Shown: positions 1 to 5,048 of the stretch, in pieces
Layout of the letters: each line of letters starts with the position of its first letter
Numbering within the stretch: position 1 is the stretch's first letter
Assembly (NCBI GenBank): GCA_947176685.1
Contig: CAMWRL010000089.1
Span: forward strand, 1-7,414
Origin: an uncultured Ruminococcus sp.
Lineage (GTDB): Bacteria > Bacillota > Clostridia > Oscillospirales > Ruminococcaceae
Direction: 5' to 3'
DNA length: 7,414 nt
The notes under the pieces: generated by a model
The model's database searches: none
What the model saw: only the letters and a program-made list of their open reading frames with translations
What the model was told of the DNA's origin: nothing
Program-made: the position numbers and the translations under genes

Positions 1-1064
1 GCTGCGTAACCGTCGTCATTGGGGTGAACTCCGTCCGCACTGAGCAGGTCGGGATTTTCACGGAAAAGTGTTTCAAAGTCAGGACCTTTTACGACTTCCG
101 GATAAGTTTCGTAAATTTTTTCAATCATTGCGTTGTATGCCGGCACGTTGTCACCGACAGCCGGCTCTGTAGCGTACGGGATTTTAGGTACAACGGGTAT
201 TTTTCCGGCTTCAATGACCTTTTCGACCATATATGAAGTATTCTGATAATATTTTTCGGTGGCTGACGGATTGCCCCATGCATCATTTGTGCCATAAGCT
301 ATACTTACATACTTTCCTTTGAATGCTTCGAGCCAGCGGTCAATGTTTTCTGCACCGTGTGTGCTGGTAATTCCGCCGATACCGCCGTTTTCCTGAATCG
401 GAAAATATCTGTTGTCAATCTGGTTTACAAAAGTTGCGAATCCTGTACCATAACAGTTCATCATACCGCATGCTGTAATTGAGTCGCCATAGAAAATCCA
501 GCTGTCAGAAATTCCATCAGATACATTGTGTATGTCCATATTTATGGAAGTGTTGCCGCCGGACTTGCCGTCATTTCCGGTAATATTTATTCTTATCCAG
601 TTGCAGCCTTTCATATTGACAACGTGCTGTCGTGAATGAAGTGTATTTCCCGTAACTGTTTCAACGATTTTCCAGCCGTCTTCGGGATAAGCTCCGCCGT
701 CAGCAGAGTTGACTTCAATTGTATAGTCGGACGGCAGACCGTTTGAACCGCCGTTTGCAACGGTATAGTCAAATTGTCCGGTAGCGTTGTACCAGACGGC
801 AATAACCTGTTGTTTCTGGTCTTCCGGAACTTCCGAAAGGTCATATGCGAGATAGTCAGCTCCGGAGCTGTTCCAGAATGAAAAATAGTGTTCGTCATTT
901 GCAGAAGACGGCATACCCGTCTGGGAATATGCCGGACGATTCGTACTGATTACGGGGTTGGAGATGATTTCGGCAAATGCGTTTTGATTTACAGGCAGTC
1001 CCGATGACGCTGTAATAAGTACAGCCGAAACAGATGCGATAAATTTTATGAATGATTTTTTCAT
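1..1064 (-). CDS. Secreted SGNH/GDSL-family hydrolase (esterase-like), 3' end cut by the window edge
   Basis: The frame stays open from ATG at 1064 to base 1, giving about 354 residues with no stop, so the C-terminus is missing. The start is supported by AAGGAG about 10 nt upstream. Residues 1-31 form a signal peptide (MKKS, hydrophobic core, ending NAFA), so the protein is exported. Residues about 50-185 look like a beta-rich, jelly-roll-type N-terminal module. The SGNH hydrolase blocks follow: GDSIT with nucleophile Ser195, a Gly-rich block II (NGGIGG), GTND at 258-261 with the oxyanion Asn260, and DGVH with catalytic Asp344 and His347. All catalytic residues are present, so it is probably an active esterase or acyl/acetyl hydrolase; the substrate is not evident. 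The N-terminal beta module plus SGNH fold recalls carbohydrate esterases such as CE2, but I do not assign a family. The missing C-terminus could carry a linker and dockerin. It lies 28 bp after cdaR with no promoter or terminator seen between, so co-transcription is likely. Confidence 0.9.
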   Translation of the reverse strand, partial: MKKSFIKFIASVSAVLITASSGLPVNQNAFAEIISNPVISTNRPAYSQTGMPSSANDEHYFSFWNSSGADYLAYDLSEVPEDQKQQVIAVWYNATGQFDYTVANGGSNGLPSDYTIEVNSADGGAYPEDGWKIVETVTGNTLHSRQHVVNMKGCNWIRINITGNDGKSGGNTSINMDIHNVSDGISDSWIFYGDSITACGMMNCYGTGFATFVNQIDNRYFPIQENGGIGGITSTHGAENIDRWLEAFKGKYVSIAYGTNDAWGNPSATEKYYQNTSYMVEKVIEAGKIPVVPKIPYATEPAVGDNVPAYNAMIEKIYETYPEVVKGPDFETLFRENPDLLSADGVHPNDDGYA

Positions 1065-1092
1065 AGTCGTTGAACTCCTTTTATAGAATTTT

Positions 1093-2451
1093 TTAATATT
1101 CCGTGTCCGCAGTTGTAACGGCGGTTGTCTGAACCGGTATAAGTGTTGTGGTAGTTGTTTCTTCGGGAGTGCGCTGTATTGATACTTTATAGTTGGTAAT
1201 AGCCCATACGCCGTCATATTTCGGGCATGAGAATATAACATCATATATGAACTGGTCTTCTGTAATGTTTGCATTTAGTAAATTCACATCACCTATTATG
1301 TCGTTGGGAGTTATTTTTTCTATAACGTCCGCTGCACCTACTATTTCAATTTTCAGGCTGGGAGTAATTACTTTATAGTCATAACCGTTGTTCGGAGCGT
1401 TGCTTATGCTTACACGGCTCTGGTCAAGGGTTATTTCCTTTGTGATTAGGTTTTCGGAATCAACGGTTACAGTGATGTTTGTGTTTTCCGACATATTTAT
1501 ACAGCCCTGCGCTTCAAGCACGGTACTCAAATCGAATGCCCTTGAATAGTCGGGAGTTATATCGCTAAGCAGGATTTTTCCGATTTCAAGCTTGTCAGGA
1601 ATTTCCGTCAGACTGTTTTTAGAAGCGATTTTAATGGTATCTCTGGACATTTTCAGATTAAGACAGCTCTGGTCAAAGTTAGCCGGAGCATTGACAATCT
1701 GTACATAAACACCGACTTCCTTTACGGTAAGCACGGGGATATTTATAAGAAAACTGGTATTGTCAAACGTCATTGCCGAGGGGTCAACAACCGTACCGTC
1801 TTCCGTAAAAAGCTGGATTTCGTCACTGCTTAGGGCATATGATGAATCAAGTATCATTTCACGGTCAGATGAGGCGTAGACGGTACTTATCTTTTTTATC
1901 TGTGATGAAGGTCCTGTAATTGTAACCATATTAGGTTCGCACGAAAACTCCGTTGAATTTATTGTCTTGTTTTCATTGAACTTGACGTTTGGGATTTTTG
2001 GAAGTACCGGAAACTGTGCCGATTCGTACTTATCAAAAACCACTTCAGCAATTGACGGCTCTATGGAGTCAACCTCAAATTTTATTCCATTGGTGCTTTT
2101 TATTTTTATGGGAAGGTTTTTTCTTCCTGCTGAGTAAACGTTATCCGTGTCCACATACGCCGAAAGCGTAGAGCTGTCAATATTTGCAATCTGGGTACGA
2201 CTGCCTGTTACTTTGACTTTTACGTTTTCGACATCGCACGAAATGACATTAAGCGTATTGTCGGAAGCTGCTGTTGTACCTATTTCCAAATCAAGAGAGA
2301 CTTTTTCAATAGTTTTCGGGACGGACGGGTACAGGGTCAGCGATACTGCAAACCATACCAGTACTGCAATGATTACGGAGTATACGGCAAGTGAAAAATT
2401 CGTCTGACTTTTCCGGCGGAATAAGTCACGTATTGTATCAGGAATTTTCAT
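1093..2451 (-). CDS. cdaR: CdaR, YbbR-domain regulator of the diadenylate cyclase
   Basis: This 452-aa protein has a short cytoplasmic N-terminus, one membrane anchor at about residues 19-41, and then an all-beta region outside the membrane. I see four consecutive YbbR-type repeats, roughly 45-140, 146-240, 243-331 and 337-426. Each contains a V-x-V-x-G-type strand followed by a short I..I segment (for example around residues 78-91, 176-189 and 366-380). In Firmicutes, CdaR contacts and modulates CdaA. The start at 2451 lies inside the end of cdaA (14-nt overlap), with AAAGGGGG about 11 nt upstream, which indicates coupled expression. The last 25 or so residues are unusually Thr-rich (TTTTT, then TT and TTA clusters) and end in TEY, resembling the linkers of exported proteins in this genome more than a YbbR domain. 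Identification rests on the repeats, topology and cdaA neighbour. Confidence 0.93.
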   Translation of the reverse strand: MKIPDTIRDLFRRKSQTNFSLAVYSVIIAVLVWFAVSLTLYPSVPKTIEKVSLDLEIGTTAASDNTLNVISCDVENVKVKVTGSRTQIANIDSSTLSAYVDTDNVYSAGRKNLPIKIKSTNGIKFEVDSIEPSIAEVVFDKYESAQFPVLPKIPNVKFNENKTINSTEFSCEPNMVTITGPSSQIKKISTVYASSDREMILDSSYALSSDEIQLFTEDGTVVDPSAMTFDNTSFLINIPVLTVKEVGVYVQIVNAPANFDQSCLNLKMSRDTIKIASKNSLTEIPDKLEIGKILLSDITPDYSRAFDLSTVLEAQGCINMSENTNITVTVDSENLITKEITLDQSRVSISNAPNNGYDYKVITPSLKIEIVGAADVIEKITPNDIIGDVNLLNANITEDQFIYDVIFSCPKYDGVWAITNYKVSIQRTPEETTTTTLIPVQTTAVTTADTEY

Positions 2452-3307
2452 TTTTGTCTTTTCCCCCTTTTACGCCGTCCGAGTCTTTGGAATATTGTTT
2501 TTCGTCAGTTACTTCCTTATAAAGCAGTTGTTTAAGTTTTTCGTGGGTGTAGTCCCTTGTCAAGACTCCGTTCATAGCGACGGAAATCTGTCCTGTTTCC
2601 TCAGATACAACTATAATTACAGCGTCCGAATTTTCGCTCATTCCGATAGCCGCCCTGTGTCGTGAACCCAGTTTTTTGTTTATGATAGCGTCATTCTGCG
2701 GCTTGGGCAGAAAACACGCCGCCGCTAATATAATACCGTCACGCATTATAACAGCTCCGTCATGGAGCGGAGTTTTGGGGTAGAATATATTTCCGAAAAC
2801 TTCCTTACTCGGAACAGCATTCATAATAGTGCCTGTTTCAATCTGTTCGCCTAACCGCACCTGACGTTCGACAACTATCAATGCACCGGTACAGGTTGCG
2901 GAGAGTTCAACACATGAATCGCATATAGCATCAATGGCGTTTTCCCATTTTTTTACAAGTGTGTCAGAACCTTGTCCGAAACCAAAACGTATATCAAATT
3001 TTGTACGTCCGAATTTTTCCAATGCACGCCGCAGCTCTGGCTGGAAAAGTATAATCATTGCAATAAGTCCTATATCCAGTGTGGATTTAAGCAGATATTC
3101 TATTATTTTAAGCTTACAGAACTTGCTTATGAAATATCCCGCAACAAGCAGCAGGATACCTTTTACGAGCTGTCCGGCACGGGTTTCACGGATAAGTTTT
3201 AGAGCCATATAAATTATGTAAGCAAGAATAACAATATCAATTATATCAAGAAATTCCATTGTGCTGAGAATACTGAAAAATGCATCTTTTATATCATGAA
3301 ATTTCAT
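2438..3307 (-). CDS. cdaA: CdaA, membrane diadenylate cyclase (c-di-AMP synthase)
   Basis: It converts two ATP to cyclic di-AMP, a second messenger controlling potassium and osmolyte transport and cell-wall homeostasis. The 289-aa length is close to other CdaA proteins. Three transmembrane helices are visible at about residues 19-38, 47-65 and 70-88, followed by the family's FQPELRRALEKFGR segment (88-101). The DisA_N cyclase domain spans about 110-260 and carries both active-site motifs: DGA at 183-185 (in PLHDGAVI) and RHR at 216-218 (in LGSRHRAAIGMSE). The tail after residue 268 is charged and rich in Lys, Asp and Gly, and looks disordered. The start at 3307 is well fixed by AAAGGAGGTGAG just upstream. 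The gene heads a unit with cdaR and probably the SGNH hydrolase, and has its own promoter at 3387-3414. No catalytic residue appears to be missing. Confidence 0.96.
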   Translation of the reverse strand: MKFHDIKDAFFSILSTMEFLDIIDIVILAYIIYMALKLIRETRAGQLVKGILLLVAGYFISKFCKLKIIEYLLKSTLDIGLIAMIILFQPELRRALEKFGRTKFDIRFGFGQGSDTLVKKWENAIDAICDSCVELSATCTGALIVVERQVRLGEQIETGTIMNAVPSKEVFGNIFYPKTPLHDGAVIMRDGIILAAACFLPKPQNDAIINKKLGSRHRAAIGMSENSDAVIIVVSEETGQISVAMNGVLTRDYTHEKLKQLLYKEVTDEKQYSKDSDGVKGGKDKNENS

Positions 3308-3334
3308 ATCTGCTCACCTCCTTTGTGTATGTAA

Positions 3335-3353
3335 AGAGGGACAATGCCCCTCT
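3335..3353 (-). other. Hairpin in the cdaA leader (possible weak terminator)
   Basis: Perfect 6-bp arms AGAGGG and CCCTCT (3335-3340 and 3348-3353) enclose a 7-nt loop. In the minus-strand transcript the hairpin is followed by only three U (UUUAC), which is poor for an intrinsic terminator. It sits between the predicted cdaA start site (about 3380) and the Shine-Dalgarno, so it may partly stop read-through from the desulfurase gene or act as a 5'-UTR stability or attenuation element. The hairpin is visible; its role is inferred. Confidence 0.4.
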
Positions 3354-3386
3354 GTTAAATTTCTGTATGTGCATACCCATATTATT

Positions 3387-3414
3387 ATTGTACCACAAAT
3401 TCAGATAATTTCAA
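3387..3414 (-). promoter_or_regulatory. Sigma-A-type promoter of the cdaA-cdaR unit
   Basis: On the minus strand, -35 TTGAAA (3414-3409), a 16-bp spacer and -10 TACAAT (3392-3387), preceded by TG one base upstream (extended -10). The -35 lies within the last codons of the upstream aminotransferase gene and the -10 is just past its stop. The predicted start near 3380 gives a leader of about 73 nt before the cdaA ATG, containing the hairpin at 3335-3353 and a strong ribosome binding site. A small inverted repeat, GTATG-TG-CATAC (3365-3376), falls just after the predicted start. Confidence 0.65.
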
Positions 3415-4561
3415 TAGTTTTTTGTGATTTTTCTGAAACTGTCACATTTTTCACAAGTGCGGCAAGTTTCAGAGCGTCATTTTCGCTGCTGAACACTGAC
3501 GGCGCAAAACGTACAGTACCGTTTTCCGTACCGAGCTGAGTGTGTGCCAGTACCGAGCAATGATAGCCTGCTCTGAGACAATAGCCCTGCTGTGCAAGGA
3601 TTGAGGCAGTTTTTTCTGGCATAACGCCCTTTACATTGAACGACACTATAGGCACATAAGAGGATTCCGGATTTCTGTAGATTATTATATCATTGCTTTT
3701 TCTGAGAGAGTTTATAAAGCTTCTGCAAATCCTGTCTTCATGTGCGAATATCCTTTCGATGCCGGTTCTGTTTATAAACTCAATTCCTGCTTTTATGGTC
3801 ATTGCGCCCGTGATGTTAAGAGTACCGCTTTCAAGACTGTCCGGCAGGAAGTCCGGCTGATACAGGCTTGACGAAGCACTTCCTGTACCGCCTTGTATAA
3901 TGGGTCTGATTCTGTACTTTCCGTCAGTAATAAGCAGTCCTGTTCCGGTAATGCCGTACAGACCCTTGTGACCTGCCGTACATAAAATATTTATACCGTC
4001 GCTTAGTTTTATATCGAGTATTCCGCATGCCTGTGCGCCGTCCGCTATGAAACATATATTTTTTTCCTGACAAAGCTGTGCGATTTCACGGTATGGCATA
4101 ATCTGTCCGGTAACATTGCTTGCGATTGTACATACTATAGCTTTGGTATCGTCATGAATCAGCGAACGGAAATTTTCGATTGTACGCCTGTTGTCGGGAC
4201 AGACCTGCGCAATTGAGAGAGTGATTTTTTTGTTTCTTGCAAGCTCTGCCGCTGGTCTTGCCGAGGAATTGTGTTCCATACCGCTGATAATCATGTGACC
4301 GCCGTCCGACATAACGCCCTGTATTGCCATATTGAGAGCCTGCGTGCAGTTCATTGTGAAGACAACGTTTTCAGTCTTTGCGCCGAAAAAATCCGCTATA
4401 GTTTCACGGGCAGAATATACAGCTTCAGAAGTCCTCATTGCTAAAGCGTGACCGCCCCGTCCGGCGTTGCCTCCGAAATTTTCCATAGCATAGACGGCAA
4501 TTCTGCGGACGGTTTCGGGTTTCGGAAAAGTCGTGGCGGCGTTGTCAAAATTTATAATCAT
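3401..4561 (-). CDS. Class V aminotransferase, cysteine desulfurase family
   Basis: This 386-aa PLP enzyme is expected to remove sulfur (or selenium) from cysteine (or selenocysteine), leaving a persulfide on its own Cys, and to release alanine. Visible features are the N-terminal FDNAATTFPKP (5-15), GNAGRGGH (31-38), the PLP-stacking His97 in MEHNSS, Asp174 and Gln177 in ADGAQ, and the Schiff-base Lys199 in AGHKG. The Cys loop LRAGYHC ends in catalytic Cys336, followed by GTVRFAPSVF near the C-terminus. This set fits the desulfurase subfamily typified by Enterococcus EF2568, often found near selenium genes, rather than housekeeping IscS/NifS. The residues after Cys336 are S-V, where A-P is my recollection of the commoner form. 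The start at 4561 shares one base with the upstream stop (TAATG) and has GGAGGTG just before it, so translation is coupled to the carrier-like protein. No iscU or suf scaffold gene is visible, and the physiological acceptor is unknown. Confidence 0.9.
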   Translation of the reverse strand: MIINFDNAATTFPKPETVRRIAVYAMENFGGNAGRGGHALAMRTSEAVYSARETIADFFGAKTENVVFTMNCTQALNMAIQGVMSDGGHMIISGMEHNSSARPAAELARNKKITLSIAQVCPDNRRTIENFRSLIHDDTKAIVCTIASNVTGQIMPYREIAQLCQEKNICFIADGAQACGILDIKLSDGINILCTAGHKGLYGITGTGLLITDGKYRIRPIIQGGTGSASSSLYQPDFLPDSLESGTLNITGAMTIKAGIEFINRTGIERIFAHEDRICRSFINSLRKSNDIIIYRNPESSYVPIVSFNVKGVMPEKTASILAQQGYCLRAGYHCSVLAHTQLGTENGTVRFAPSVFSSENDALKLAALVKNVTVSEKSQKTIEII

Positions 4562-4836
4562 TATACACCTCCGTAATCCTTCAGGGTATACGGAACTGAA
4601 TAGTTATCCAGAATTTCAGCGGCTTTCCGGCAGTCCTTCAGAATATACAGCGAGTAACCGCAACCGTTTTTTGAAGCCGTTTCATTACGTCTTATTTCGC
4701 ATGGAAACCCTCTTGCTTTCAGGAGCTTTTCACCTTTGATAACATAGGTGTAAGAGGGCATTGATGCAATACATTTTTTCAAAAGATATTCCCCCCCCGA
4801 ATCAGTCTGCACGATACAGCGGAATTTGTGATACAC
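4561..4836 (-). CDS. DUF3343-like small protein (putative Se/S carrier-like)
   Basis: The 91-aa reading, from a GTG at 4836, shows a short alpha/beta protein: YVIKGEKLLKARGFPCEI (about 31-48), then a conserved-looking Cys in NGCGYSLYI (Cys59), then a helix (CRKAAEILDNYSV) and a short tail. The EKLLK...G....I and later CG pattern matches what I know of DUF3343 (Pfam Se_S_carrier type), which often neighbours cysteine desulfurases; Cys59 would be the candidate persulfide or selenide carrier. The start is uncertain. GTG 4836 has no Shine-Dalgarno and lies only 3 bp beyond a TATAAT box, so it may not be transcribed from that promoter. An alternative TTG at 4782 gives 73 aa starting MKKCIASMPSY, with a G8 run 8 nt upstream that could serve as ribosome binding site through G-C and G-U pairing; I think this shorter form is at least as likely. 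The 3' end overlaps the desulfurase start by one base, forming a two-gene unit. Confidence 0.72.
   Translation of the reverse strand: MYHKFRCIVQTDSGGEYLLKKCIASMPSYTYVIKGEKLLKARGFPCEIRRNETASKNGCGYSLYILKDCRKAAEILDNYSVPYTLKDYGGV
4791..4798 (-). repeat. Homopolymeric G8 tract in the 5' region of the DUF3343-like gene
   Basis: Eight consecutive C on the plus strand (G8 in the transcript) in otherwise AT-rich sequence. If translation begins at TTG 4782, the tract is the only plausible Shine-Dalgarno. If it begins at GTG 4836, the tract encodes part of Ser-Gly-Gly and any length change would shift the frame. Homopolymers of this length are prone to slippage and to sequencing error. Confidence 0.6.
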
Positions 4837-4839
4837 TTT

Positions 4840-4869
4840 ATTATATGATATTTTTCCGGAAAATGTGAG
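4840..4869 (-). promoter_or_regulatory. Possible promoter of the DUF3343-like/desulfurase pair
   Basis: A perfect -10 TATAAT (4845-4840) with a poor -35 candidate CTCACA (4869-4864, four of six matches) at an 18-bp spacing. It lies just downstream of the terminator at 4875-4902, where a promoter is needed if that terminator is efficient. Predicted initiation near 4833 falls inside the GTG codon region, which favours the downstream TTG start. The -10 is clear; promoter activity is inferred. Confidence 0.42.
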
Positions 4870-4874
4870 GAAAT

Positions 4875-4902
4875 AAAAAAACAGCGGACATTTGCAGTCC
4901 GC
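4875..4902 (-). terminator. Intrinsic terminator ending the short transcription unit
   Basis: Arms GCGGAC and GTCCGC (6 bp, 7-nt loop TGCAAAT), extendable past one mismatch by AC/GT, are followed after TG by seven T (4881-4875) in the minus-strand direction. It lies about 58 nt downstream of the predicted start of the promoter at 4967-4995 and 38 nt before the GTG of the next gene. That position fits either an sRNA end or an attenuator in a leader. Confidence 0.78.
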
Positions 4903-4960
4903 CGTAAGATTTTAATATTTGGTATCACAGGACATACTTTGTCATCTTTTTTCTAAATGT
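4875..4960 (-). ncRNA. Candidate small RNA or attenuated leader RNA, about 86 nt
   Basis: A transcript starting at the predicted +1 (A at 4960) and stopping at the terminator T-run would be about 86 nt. The 5' part is AU-rich with only weak structure: a GACA/UGUC hairpin (4943-4940 with 4934-4931), possibly stacked on AAGAU/AUCUU (4948-4944 with 4910-4906). The 5'-end ACAUUU (4960-4955) is fully complementary to AAAUGU (4893-4888), which spans the terminator loop and right arm, so a weak antiterminator pairing is possible. The only short frame (ATG at 4945, six codons then stop) has no ribosome binding site. It does not match any riboswitch or sRNA family I recognise. It may be a free sRNA or a regulatory leader of the Se/S pair; the sequence does not decide. 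Confidence 0.55.
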
Positions 4961-4966
4961 AACAAC

Positions 4967-4995
4967 ATTATATCATATGTCCGAAATAATGTCAA
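4967..4995 (-). promoter_or_regulatory. Exact consensus sigma-A promoter upstream of the short RNA
   Basis: On the minus strand, TTGACA (4995-4990), exactly 17 bp, TATAAT (4972-4967), plus an extended -10 TG at 4975-4974. All twelve hexamer bases match consensus. It begins 9 bp after the T-run of the dockerin gene's terminator, so it is insulated from upstream transcription. The predicted start is A at 4960. Confidence 0.82.
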
Positions 4996-5003
4996 TCGTT
5001 TTT

Positions 5004-5029
5004 AAAAAAGGGAACGCCGGAGCGTTCCC
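5004..5029 (-). terminator. Strong intrinsic terminator of the dockerin-protein gene
   Basis: A perfect 8-bp GC-rich stem, GGGAACGC/GCGTTCCC (5010-5017 with 5022-5029), with a 4-nt loop and six T immediately after it on the minus strand (5009-5004). It lies 20 bp past the stop codon at 5049. No T-run follows on the plus strand, so it acts in one direction. Confidence 0.92.
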
Positions 5030-5048
5030 ATAATTGTTATTCATATAA

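Noticed and set aside
611..898. Minus-strand 95-codon frame inside the SGNH hydrolase gene
   Set aside because: It is out of frame with the hydrolase, whose frame runs through the whole region with signal peptide and all SGNH motifs; the hydrolase was easy to miss because it has no stop inside the window.
3308..3400. Known c-di-AMP (ydaO-type) riboswitch in the cdaA leader
   Set aside because: The leader is only about 73 nt with a single short hairpin, far too small for that class.
4925..4945. Six-codon leader peptide frame (MTKYVL) in the short RNA
   Set aside because: No Shine-Dalgarno precedes it and there is no run of a regulatory amino acid, so peptide-based attenuation is not supported.
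5010..5029. Bidirectional terminator
   Set aside because: The stem is symmetrical, but a T-run exists only on the minus-strand side and no plus-strand gene approaches it.
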